A DNA stretch of 24,643 bases, from positions 1-24,643 of the forward strand of contig PMZP01000024.1 of the NCBI GenBank assembly GCA_003170325.1, written 5' to 3'. The DNA is from Candidatus Tayloriibacteriota bacterium. GTDB lineage: Bacteria; Patescibacteriota; Minisyncoccia; Phycocordibacterales; PALSA-1337. This document shows positions 1-7,603 of this stretch, piece by piece. A model generated the notes under the pieces. The model saw nothing but the letters and a program-made list of their open reading frames with translations. It was not told the origin of the DNA and ran no database searches. The stretch's first letter is position 1. Every line of letters starts with the position of its first letter. The translations under genes were made by a program, and so were the position numbers.

Positions 1-79
1 ATAAAGAACAAACATGAATAGCAGAAAACATTCCTTGTTATATCTAATTCATTCTTCCTCAGTTCTATAGGTATTTTCG

Positions 80-3000
80 TTGTCTTTTATTACTCTAGCA
101 GTTTTTTTGTCTTTAATTTTAGTTCCATCAAAAGCGAACGCTCTTAATTGTGAGAACATCAGAAATAACGATACGGGCATGATCATTCCTGGGGAGAATA
201 CTTTTGGACAATGGATAAATATTCCCGTAAGTTCATATGCAAATGCTGATTGCCCTGTGGGAACTCAAGCCGGTATATGCAATGACGAATCTGGAGATAT
301 TTTCATTCTTCCTAACGGTTCCCAAGTGACAACAGTCGGTCAAAAATGTACGTGGCCGATAGACAGAACAAAAGCCGACATCACTTGTTATGTCGGCTCA
401 ACCTGCCCGAACCAATTCAAACGTCCGGCCTTGGTTTCTCCTATATTAACCTCCATTTCTCCTAGTATCGCCTCGTACAGTTCATGGGTGACAATCACGG
501 GGTCAAATCTCGTGGATGCCGCAAACACCGCTTCCATAGAATTATCTCAAGATGGTGGAGCGACTTGGAAGAGGTTGAACAATGCTTTTATGAGCACAAG
601 TCCAACTCAACTCATCTTTTCACCATTCCCACAGACAGCCCTATTTTCTATTGGTAGGTATTCTTTGCGTGTTTGGAATAGCAGATACGGCGCATCAGCT
701 GCATCTCCATTTACGATAAATCCAAATAGCCTGTCAAATTTAACAGCTACTCCCAATACAGCCCCACCTTCCATCACCTTGAGTTGGTCCCCGGAGTCGA
801 CAGTAGGTTTTTATAGCGTTCCTTTTACAACTGTTTCATTGACGTCATACAAAGTAGAGCGTTCGACAAGTTCTACGACTGGTTTTACGGAGATCGCCAG
901 CGTCGATCCCAGTTTGACGAATTATATTGACAACATCACACCATCACAAACGTTATTCTACAGAGCGCGTGCTCTTATAAGCAATGGAATGTATACGGGG
1001 TATACGAATGTCGTTAGTGTTCTTCCGTCTCCCACGATCACCTCCTTAAACCCTGTCAACAGCCAACCCGGTAGTAATCTGACGATCACAGGTACGAATT
1101 TCACTACCACAGGTAACACAGTGAATCTATTGAATTCAACCTCTAGTGTTATCGTATGGACTCAAACGAATATTTCGTCGGCGAACGCTACGACCATTAC
1201 AATTACGATACCAACGACAATCCAAACTGGTGCATATAATGTGCAAGTGTCTAATGCTAATGGAACTAGTAATGCACTGCCGATCAACATTGGTTCTCCG
1301 TCCCCATCAAATCTGGTGGCTACGATGGGAAGTTTATCTGATATAGGCAAGGTGAGCCTGACATGGACTGACAATTCAAGTAATGAGACAGGATATCAGA
1401 TCGAACGAGCGACGGATGCTAGTTCGAGTGCGTTCACTTTGCTTACTACTGTGCCAGCTAGTGCGAATTCATACACTGACGATTTGAATTCGGTTACGTT
1501 TGATTCTTCAACTGAAGCTTATAGGATTAGAGGGGCTTTTGCGGGTGGCACTTTCTCTGATTACAGCAACATCGCGAAAGTGAGTAATTGTGTGAAGATG
1601 CAGGGAAATGGTCCATTTAAGGTCGTGTTTATTAGGTCAAGCGGAGAAAATGATGATGTTATGACCACAGCATTAGATCCGTTATCAAACTTTTTAAATT
1701 ATACGAACCACGCGGTATCAACGTTTTTGAGTATTGATCCAATGAAAACATATGCTAATAGCTTTTCTTTTTATGCGGATATTAAACCTACAGTTTATCG
1801 CGGTAATGTTCCATCCGAGACTAGTTGCAATGCTCCCGATACGGGCGTTAGTTTCGCAAAAGTAGAATCCAACGACCATCATACAGAATATGCGTACGCA
1901 AATGCCAATCCAACCATTCCAAGATTAACAGGATTCACAATAAACAATCGGAGCTGGTTTTCAGTGAGTTTGCCAGATCCCTTGCATCCATACACTATAA
2001 ACGGCGTTCCTGAATCAGTAGATGAAAATTACAATGCTACAGTTCATGAATTTGGTCATTCATTTGCTGGTCTAGATGATGAGTATAGGTGTTCACACAT
2101 TGATAATTCCGATGAAGATGGTCAGAGATATTCCAATGTATTTGATTGTTCCCAAAATCCTGATCTAGATTATTGGGATAGTGTCGACAATCGTACATAT
2201 GGTTCAATCAACACTCTTGCCGTTTCGAGATCACCAGACGATGAGGAACGGGACTTTTATATCCCGAGCAGAAACAGTATGATGAATGTGATCTCGACCT
2301 CAACCGAAGAAAGAATATTGATCGAAGAAGAAACATCGGTCGGGACACAGGAATTTCAAGAGACTGTTTATTCGTTCACCCGTTCTCCGGAAATTCGCTT
2401 CAATGTCATCTCTTGTGGTTACATAATGGCTCGACTTATGAACGAGCCTGTAGACAAAGCCCACGCTCAAACTCATTGGCCACAATGTATGACTATGAAT
2501 ACTGTTAAAGAAGGCATTCCCGACCGCAATCCAATAATTCCATCTATTTCAGGCGTTTCAGTCAATATCATAACCCCCGGCTCCACTCTGGCTGTATCCG
2601 CAGTATCTAAACCACTACCTGATGCAATACCATTCCCAACAAATGGAAATATTTTCAATGACATTGGATACTATCTAACCAAATTCTCCAAGCAAATGAT
2701 TGCTGCCGTAGCCGGTGCACCATCTTCTATTACTGGTTCCGGCTTCACTCCCACAGACAATGCTGTAGAGATATTCAACTCGGCAACTAGTACAGACATT
2801 GTAGGCCTAACATCAAATGGAAATACTCTGACTTTCACCGTCCCAGCCAATCTTCCACCAGGTTCATATTCATTGAAAGTTGGTGCTTTCAATAGTGACT
2901 GGTCCAGCAGTGTTCCTATCACGGTCACTGCCGCACCTGTTAATCAAACACCTAGTATTACCTTGACCACTTCTTCTTACTTTATCGCTTACGGTGGCAG

Positions 3001-3859
3001 AGCCACTCTCACATGGACACCGACCAATGCGACCAATTGTATTGGAAGCGGCGGCACTGGTAATGCAGATGACAATTGGAATGGAGCGAAGGCGTCATCT
3101 AACGGCTCACATTCACAAAGTACAGGTATTCTAACCAATGCAACTGCCTATACGATATCTTGTTCTGGATCCGGTGGTAACATAGCGGCCAGTGTTCAAA
3201 TATACGTTACTGGTCATCCCACTCCAACCGTCACTTCCTTCACCGTTTTACCAACTAGCGTCGCTTCCGGAGGAAATGTTACTTTGTCTTGGGTCGCTCA
3301 AAACGCCTCTTCATGTTGGGGTGCAGGAATGGGACCAGCCAAGACATTTCCGACAACATATTCTGTGGTTCGAAATCCGACAACGACCACTGTCTACACA
3401 CTCATCTGTACGAATGCGACTGGTATTCCTTCAGCAACATCAACAGTTACAGTGACAATTATACCGACAAAGATGCCTTCAGTGCCGGCAACGACAGTGG
3501 CTGTACCAGCCATATCGATTCCAAACACTAGTGTTCCAACCGTCCAGACATATACCACACCAAACGTATCACCAACCGCGAGACCTTCTCCGACTCCTTC
3601 TGCATCTCCTTCTGCATCTCCTTCTCCAAGTCCTTCACCCACGACAAACGTATCACCGACCATAAAACCTTCTCTGACTCCCACTCCTATCTCAACACCA
3701 AAACCTACCTCAACTCCTACACCGACCATAAAACCTTCCCCAACCCCGACCTCGACTTCAAGGCCAAGCCCAACACCTACAGCGTCAACTCTGAATATGA
3801 CATCCGCGATTTGGGATGCAATACGAGCGATGGAGAGATTTTTCGGGGGACAGTGGTAG
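80..3859 (+). CDS. Secreted M64-family metallopeptidase with TIG, Fn3 and Ig-like surface modules
   Basis: Predicted exported zinc peptidase. A hydrophobic stretch ending in PSKANA (residues 1-21) looks like a signal peptide cut before LN. Modules in order: a Cys-containing N-domain (22-115), IPT/TIG (about 120-214), Fn3-like (218-317), TIG (318-408), Fn3-like (410-508), the peptidase (about 512-860), TIG (870-935), two Cys-paired Ig-like repeats (945-1110), a Pro/Ser/Thr linker (1130-1237) and a short amphipathic tail ending FFGGQW. HEFGHSFAGLDDEY at 656-669 matches the M64 (IgA-peptidase-like) zinc signature, and NSMMN near 732-736 fits the same family. The start is uncertain. TTG at 80 follows a weak AGGT, but an in-frame ATG at 14 would add a basic segment (MNSRKH) and is separated only by TAG at 68-70. 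Substrate unknown; probably acts at the cell surface. Confidence 0.85.
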   Translation: MSFITLAVFLSLILVPSKANALNCENIRNNDTGMIIPGENTFGQWINIPVSSYANADCPVGTQAGICNDESGDIFILPNGSQVTTVGQKCTWPIDRTKADITCYVGSTCPNQFKRPALVSPILTSISPSIASYSSWVTITGSNLVDAANTASIELSQDGGATWKRLNNAFMSTSPTQLIFSPFPQTALFSIGRYSLRVWNSRYGASAASPFTINPNSLSNLTATPNTAPPSITLSWSPESTVGFYSVPFTTVSLTSYKVERSTSSTTGFTEIASVDPSLTNYIDNITPSQTLFYRARALISNGMYTGYTNVVSVLPSPTITSLNPVNSQPGSNLTITGTNFTTTGNTVNLLNSTSSVIVWTQTNISSANATTITITIPTTIQTGAYNVQVSNANGTSNALPINIGSPSPSNLVATMGSLSDIGKVSLTWTDNSSNETGYQIERATDASSSAFTLLTTVPASANSYTDDLNSVTFDSSTEAYRIRGAFAGGTFSDYSNIAKVSNCVKMQGNGPFKVVFIRSSGENDDVMTTALDPLSNFLNYTNHAVSTFLSIDPMKTYANSFSFYADIKPTVYRGNVPSETSCNAPDTGVSFAKVESNDHHTEYAYANANPTIPRLTGFTINNRSWFSVSLPDPLHPYTINGVPESVDENYNATVHEFGHSFAGLDDEYRCSHIDNSDEDGQRYSNVFDCSQNPDLDYWDSVDNRTYGSINTLAVSRSPDDEERDFYIPSRNSMMNVISTSTEERILIEEETSVGTQEFQETVYSFTRSPEIRFNVISCGYIMARLMNEPVDKAHAQTHWPQCMTMNTVKEGIPDRNPIIPSISGVSVNIITPGSTLAVSAVSKPLPDAIPFPTNGNIFNDIGYYLTKFSKQMIAAVAGAPSSITGSGFTPTDNAVEIFNSATSTDIVGLTSNGNTLTFTVPANLPPGSYSLKVGAFNSDWSSSVPITVTAAPVNQTPSITLTTSSYFIAYGGRATLTWTPTNATNCIGSGGTGNADDNWNGAKASSNGSHSQSTGILTNATAYTISCSGSGGNIAASVQIYVTGHPTPTVTSFTVLPTSVASGGNVTLSWVAQNASSCWGAGMGPAKTFPTTYSVVRNPTTTTVYTLICTNATGIPSATSTVTVTIIPTKMPSVPATTVAVPAISIPNTSVPTVQTYTTPNVSPTARPSPTPSASPSASPSPSPSPTTNVSPTIKPSLTPTPISTPKPTSTPTPTIKPSPTPTSTSRPSPTPTASTLNMTSAIWDAIRAMERFFGGQW

Positions 3860-3872
3860 CCAATTACGTATG

Positions 3873-3900
3873 TTCATTGTGCAAGCGTTGCTCTTATTAT
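3873..3900 (+). promoter_or_regulatory. Weak sigma70-like promoter before the carboxypeptidase gene
   Basis: TTCATT at 3873-3878 and TATTAT at 3895-3900 are separated by 16 nt. The hexamer fit is modest, and the transcript would begin about 7 nt before the ATG at 3914. It suggests the carboxypeptidase gene can be transcribed independently of the peptidase gene. Confidence 0.3.
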
Positions 3901-3913
3901 AGACTGCTTAGCA

Positions 3914-4888
3914 ATGAAGCAATTCTTTACGGTACTTTTCGGTGGGCTTGCGGCCATCATCGTCGGCATAGGCCTGTCGTATTTCGGTAGTTCTGGCTGG
4001 CGAGCTATACGGCCACATTTGACGAGTCTCCATTGGAACTCGATTTCGGAATTAGCTGCGTCTGTTTTGGCGAAACCCACTGACGGCACTTCTATATACG
4101 GTTTTACGCGTACTATCCGCTGGAGCGCCAGCCAGGAGGAAGATTCTAGCAATGTATCGGAGATGGTTTTGACGGAGGCCGGAAGCAGAAAGATCACTGC
4201 TTTGGCATATATCGTCAAAGATCTGTCGTCGGCTACGAGCACGATCATTTCTCATAATTCCAACCAGATTTTACCGATAGCGTCACTATCCAAGCTCGTG
4301 ACCGCCGAAGTCGCCCGTCGACTCATTCCTTCCAGCACGCACATTTTGCTTACAGCCGCAATCATGAAGACCTATGGGAATACCGCTGAATTCAGAGTCG
4401 GGGAGACGTTTACCGCCGCTGACCTTATGTACCCCTTGCTCATGGTCTCATCCAACGACGCCGCCGAAGCTTACGCGCAGTTCTATGGCCGGTCAGAGTT
4501 CATAGCGGCCATGAATGATTTCACCCAGTCGATCGGTGCTTACCGGACTTATTTTGCCGATCCTTCAGGCCTCTCTCCGTATAATGTCTCCACTGTGAGC
4601 GACTTGGCCCTGATCATTGATTGGCTGCACAAAAATGATCCGCAAGTGATATCTATCACGCAATTGAAGAGCAAGACCATTCGCAACCACACCTTTATCA
4701 ATCCCACACATTTTCTAAGCTGGTCCAATTACGCTGGCGGAAAGAACGGCTATATCCCGGAAGCCAACCAGACCGGCGCCTCGCTGTTCACTATGGGCAA
4801 AAATAAGGACCTTTACGTGGTGGTCGTCTTAGGCAGCAACTACCGTGACGGCGATGAGGCGCAGTTGCTGGGGAAGATCGGTGAGTAA
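3914..4888 (+). CDS. Membrane-anchored D-alanyl-D-alanine carboxypeptidase homologue (peptidase S11)
   Basis: Member of the penicillin-binding serine peptidase S11 family (DacA/DacF-like), which trims the D-Ala from peptidoglycan pentapeptides outside the membrane. Residues 1-24 form a hydrophobic anchor (MKQFFTVLFGG onward). The catalytic SxxK is S124-L-S-K127 and the SxN motif is S179-S-N181. The third motif, normally K-T-G, reads K277-N278-G279 in the context GGKNGYIPEA, encoded by aag aac ggc. The length of 324 residues is near the minimum for the family, and the usual C-terminal beta domain seems absent. It follows the surface peptidase on the same strand but probably has its own promoter. 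Function as a carboxypeptidase is likely, though the Thr-to-Asn change could alter activity or substrate. Confidence 0.85.
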   Translation: MKQFFTVLFGGLAAIIVGIGLSYFGSSGWRAIRPHLTSLHWNSISELAASVLAKPTDGTSIYGFTRTIRWSASQEEDSSNVSEMVLTEAGSRKITALAYIVKDLSSATSTIISHNSNQILPIASLSKLVTAEVARRLIPSSTHILLTAAIMKTYGNTAEFRVGETFTAADLMYPLLMVSSNDAAEAYAQFYGRSEFIAAMNDFTQSIGAYRTYFADPSGLSPYNVSTVSDLALIIDWLHKNDPQVISITQLKSKTIRNHTFINPTHFLSWSNYAGGKNGYIPEANQTGASLFTMGKNKDLYVVVVLGSNYRDGDEAQLLGKIGE

Positions 4889-4902
4889 AGGTCGAGGTGA
4901 CG

Positions 4903-4950
4903 CGAGACCGGGAGGTTTCACCTCCCGGAATCTCGTTAGGTTTAACCTCC
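4903..4950. repeat. Double palindromic element (GAGGTTTCACCTC + AGGTTTAACCT), possible terminator of the carboxypeptidase gene
   Basis: A perfect 9-bp stem, CCGGGAGGT (4908-4916) with ACCTCCCGG (4920-4928), carries a TTC loop and is extended by CGAGA/TCTCG across an AA bulge. A second palindrome, AGGTTTAACCT, lies at 4938-4948. The stem follows the carboxypeptidase stop directly and could end its transcript, but no good U-run follows. The same two palindromes recur at 24019-24048, so it is listed as a dispersed repeat. Confidence 0.6.
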
Positions 4951-4971
4951 CGAGATTGAGCCGTCTTTTGG

Positions 4972-5025
4972 AATCTTCATACCTTTTTGAACCTTTTTTT
5001 ATCCCGTTTTGAACCTTTCTTTATC
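4972..5025 (+). repeat. 54-bp leader repeat, copy A (with 22-bp tandem units)
   Basis: Aligns without gaps to 8569-8622, with 47 of 54 positions identical by hand count. It begins with AATCTTCATA and contains T-rich 22-bp units of the form TTTTGAACC...TTTATC. Here three units run in tandem (4984-5005, 5006-5027, 5028-5049), while copy B has two. It sits upstream of the 59-residue orphan gene. Confidence 0.7.
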
Positions 5026-5102
5026 TTTTCTTGAGACTTTCTTCATCGTTCCTTCATTTCGACCTGATAGAGTATGGTCATTATTCGCTAATTATTATCA
5101 AC

Positions 5103-5282
5103 ATGTCGTATCTAGACCAAAAGGATCTCGAGCTTATCGAGAGGATCGTCTACAAGAACAATGACGACGTAGCTGTGTCTATCGCCCGGAGTTTCGAGCG
5201 GTTAGAGGAGCGCGTCGACTCTTCCGAGGCGCGCTTACATTCACGGTTGTCGGAGATAGAGGATAGGATGCACGCGTTTTGA
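5103..5282 (+). CDS. Small charged helical orphan protein (59 aa)
   Basis: Not recognised. The product runs from MSYLDQKDLELIERIVYK to EDRMHAF. It is rich in Glu, Arg, Ser and Leu, with heptad-like spacing from about residue 30 (FERLEERV, LHSRLSEIEDRM), so a coiled coil or amphipathic helix is likely. No signal peptide or membrane segment is visible. I chose ATG at 5103 over the upstream TTG at 5031 because the upstream codons lie in the T-rich repeat leader. There is no clear Shine-Dalgarno sequence. TATGGT at 5073-5078 is a possible -10. The gene shares its leader repeat with the DUF3800 gene 3.5 kb away, which suggests shared control. Confidence 0.5.
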   Translation: MSYLDQKDLELIERIVYKNNDDVAVSIARSFERLEERVDSSEARLHSRLSEIEDRMHAF

Positions 5283-5321
5283 AACGAAAAAACCGCAAGT
5301 CGATTCGACGTAATAGGAAAT

Positions 5322-5351
5322 AAAAAATGCCGTCGATCGAAATCGGACGGC
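5322..5351 (-). terminator. Rho-independent terminator of the minus-strand operon ending at 5383
   Basis: Stem GCCGTCGAT (5329-5337) pairs with ATCGGACGGC (5342-5351) with one bulged G and a CGAA loop. Read on the minus strand it is followed by a run of six U residues (A-run 5322-5327 on +), about 30 nt after the stop of the membrane-anchored orphan. Confidence 0.75.
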
Positions 5352-5382
5352 TGGGGTCATTAATCTTGTCATTATAGGACTC

Positions 5383-5826
5383 TCACCGATTGGTTATCGC
5401 ACGTTTGTTCAGTGGTGCCGGATCAGCAAATAGCAAAGGGACGGGAGGAACATTTGTGGCGAACCGGCAAATAACGGTGGTGACGTAAGTTGTAGCACCA
5501 ACTTTAAAGTTATAACCGCTAAAAGCGATGACCGCTCCAACATTGGTATTCGACGGGTTGCAGAGTGTCAATTCATACAGCTTGCCGAACGTCGGCTTGA
5601 TCGACTCGACCCTCAATGGTTCGCCCCTTCGCGGATATGGGCACTCCGCTTCGATGCCGATATTTGTAGTCGCTTGGAATGGTGCTACGTTTCCTCGATT
5701 GTCGGCCGTAGGTGTATCCTCGATTTCCGTCATGGTCTTTTCTCGTCGAGCATCCATCAAACCAAATACCAGGGCGACGACAAAAAGCAGAACGATAACT
5801 ACGCCAGATCCTGAACGCATGTTCAT
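5383..5826 (-). CDS. Small membrane-anchored or secreted orphan protein
   Basis: Not recognised. The 147-residue product starts MNMRSGSG and has one hydrophobic helix (VVIVLLFVVALVFGL) at about residues 9-24, followed by a charged segment and an extracytoplasmic region of about 110 residues with three Cys (in AECPYP, LTLCNP and TVICRF). Beta-rich spacing such as AVIAFSGYNFKVGATTYVTTV hints at a small beta-sandwich. The ATG at 5826 is preferred to the GTG at 5838 because GAGGG lies 5 nt before it and overlaps that GTG. It is last in the minus-strand set, 30 nt after the receiver gene and followed by a strong terminator, so it is probably co-transcribed with the receiver. Confidence 0.6.
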   Translation of the reverse strand: MNMRSGSGVVIVLLFVVALVFGLMDARREKTMTEIEDTPTADNRGNVAPFQATTNIGIEAECPYPRRGEPLRVESIKPTFGKLYELTLCNPSNTNVGAVIAFSGYNFKVGATTYVTTVICRFATNVPPVPLLFADPAPLNKRAITNR

Positions 5827-5856
5827 TGTATCCCTCACTTTCTGTTTTTGCGGTAC

Positions 5857-6204
5857 CTACAGGCCGAGCTTTTGGCAAAGTTCGGATAGGCCGAATGGCT
5901 TCGCTAGAACGAAGGCTTCTAATTCTTCGGCTTTGCGGGTCGTCTCTGGTGATAAGGATCCCGAAACCAGACACAACTCCACTTCACGCCTAGTAGACCT
6001 TATGTGACTCAGCACGTCGAGGCCGCTAAGTGGTTTTTCCATCTCTAGGTCGGTTATCACGGCGACCGTGTCGGGGTTGGTATCAAATGCCAAAATGGCT
6101 TGCTCCGCGCTGGAAGTTTCGATAACGAAGTGGCCACGTCTTTGCAGGTAGACAACAAGTGGCCTGCGGTTTGAGTAATCGTCATCTGCTACAATAATTT
6201 TCAT
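5857..6204 (-). CDS. Stand-alone response-regulator receiver domain (CheY-like)
   Basis: A single receiver domain of 115 residues with no output domain. The acidic pocket is DDD at 7-9, the phospho-acceptor D52 lies in VITDLEM, the switch Ser is S81 in LVSGS and the conserved Lys is K102 in AKPF. All key positions of a phosphorylatable receiver are present. No partner histidine kinase is in the window, so its input and output are unknown. It may act by protein-protein contact, as CheY or Spo0F do. It lies 48 nt after cysS and just before the membrane-anchored orphan, with which it probably shares a transcript. Confidence 0.88.
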   Translation of the reverse strand: MKIIVADDDYSNRRPLVVYLQRRGHFVIETSSAEQAILAFDTNPDTVAVITDLEMEKPLSGLDVLSHIRSTRREVELCLVSGSLSPETTRKAEELEAFVLAKPFGLSELCQKLGL

Positions 6205-6252
6205 TGTTTATGTTCTTTCTGTATAGAACACTACAACAAGCATCATCGTTCG

Positions 6253-7602
6253 TCAAGCGCTCCGCAACTTGAATCCGCCCGTTTCATCTTTTACCGCAAA
6301 CCCTCTCGCTTCGATTTCCTTGCGTAGAGCATCTGCTTTTTTCCAGTCTTTAGCCTGGCGTGCCTCTTCACGTGCTTCGGCCAATACCTTGACTTCTTCC
6401 GGAATTTCTTCCTCTTCGACACGTGGCGCTGATTCGAACTTCAGTCCAAAGACGCGGTCGAAATCGATCAATGTTGCTCGCTTATCGGCGTCGTTTACGT
6501 TCGAATCCTTGATGAGCTCCCAAGCCAAGGCCACGGCTTGCGGGATATTCAGGTCGTCATTGATGGACTCATTGAACCGCTTCTGGTAATCAACGCTGAC
6601 TGAACCGCCCTCCGGATATGAGCCGATCAATTGAAGCAAGCGGATCAAGGCTGTTTGCGCGGCTCTCACCGCTTCGAAGGAGAAATTGACCGGCGAACGG
6701 TAATGGGCGGTGAGTAGCCAGTAACGATAGCCGAGCGGAGAGATAGACTCGTCGAGCAGGTCGGATAGTTTGAGGAAATTATTCTTTGACTTAGCCATCT
6801 TCTCTTCACTGACATTCATGAACGCTCCATGGAGCCAATAATGCACGAATGTCTGACCAGTTGCCGACTCCGATTGAGCGATTTCGTTGGTATGGTGAGG
6901 AAAAATAAGGTCCATGCCGCCTGTGTGGATATCGATGGTGGTCCCTAGGATCTTCATGGCCATGGCGGAGCATTCGATGTGCCAGCCAGGTCGTCCGGCC
7001 CCGAATGGCGCATCCCAGGCAACATCGCCGTCGTCGGCTGTCTTGAACTTCCAGACTGCGAAGTCGCGGGCGTTCTCTTTGTCGTATTCATCATTAGCGA
7101 TCCTTTCGTGCGAACCATGTGAGAGATCTAAACCCGCCAATGATCCGTAATTTTTAACTTTATCAATGCTGACATATACACCATCGGATGCCTTGTAAGC
7201 AACGCCCCTGTCGATTAATGTGCTCACGAGCTCGATCATGGGCGGAATGTATTCAGTGGCGCGAATCAGATGAGTTGGCCGCAAAATATTCAATTTTTCC
7301 GTTTCTTCCAGGAATAATTTCTCATACTTGCCAGTCAGCTCCTTTAGTGGCACCTTTTCTTCACGGCTTCTACGGATAGTCTTGTCATCGACGTCGGTGA
7401 TATTCATGGCCTGATCAACTTTGTATCCGTTGTATTCAAAGGTGCGTCGAATGAGGTCGTTCAAAATGAAAGTGCGGTAATTGCCGATATGCGGAGTGTC
7501 ATACACAGTCGGTCCGCAGTGGTACATAGAAACCGCGCCTTTATTCAAGGGCTTGAAAGCTTCTTTTCTTCGCGAAAGAGTGTTGTATAGCTTGATTTCC
7601 AT
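6253..7602 (-). CDS. cysS: Cysteinyl-tRNA synthetase
   Basis: Class I aminoacyl-tRNA synthetase that charges tRNA-Cys in the cytoplasm. The ATP-binding HIGH motif is H38-I-G-N41, and KMAKS at 268-272 is the KMSKS loop with Ala in the third position. Zinc ligands expected for CysS are visible as C29 (MYHCGPTVYD), C211 (HIECSAM), H236 and E240 (PHHTNE). The C-terminal region (about 300-449) is the helical DALR-type domain and tail. At 449 residues it is complete but slightly shorter than the E. coli enzyme (461). It begins 1 nt after the stop of the corA-like gene, so the two are almost certainly co-transcribed. Confidence 0.97.
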   Translation of the reverse strand: MEIKLYNTLSRRKEAFKPLNKGAVSMYHCGPTVYDTPHIGNYRTFILNDLIRRTFEYNGYKVDQAMNITDVDDKTIRRSREEKVPLKELTGKYEKLFLEETEKLNILRPTHLIRATEYIPPMIELVSTLIDRGVAYKASDGVYVSIDKVKNYGSLAGLDLSHGSHERIANDEYDKENARDFAVWKFKTADDGDVAWDAPFGAGRPGWHIECSAMAMKILGTTIDIHTGGMDLIFPHHTNEIAQSESATGQTFVHYWLHGAFMNVSEEKMAKSKNNFLKLSDLLDESISPLGYRYWLLTAHYRSPVNFSFEAVRAAQTALIRLLQLIGSYPEGGSVSVDYQKRFNESINDDLNIPQAVALAWELIKDSNVNDADKRATLIDFDRVFGLKFESAPRVEEEEIPEEVKVLAEAREEARQAKDWKKADALRKEIEARGFAVKDETGGFKLRSA

Positions 7603-7603
7603 C

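Noticed and set aside
3394..3729. Val/Gly/Glu-rich 111-aa minus-strand frame
   Set aside because: It is the antisense of the Pro/Thr/Ser linker of the M64 protein, and its composition is a by-product of that repeat.
4984..5049. CRISPR-like array
   Set aside because: The 22-bp units are directly adjacent with no spacers and there are no cas genes.
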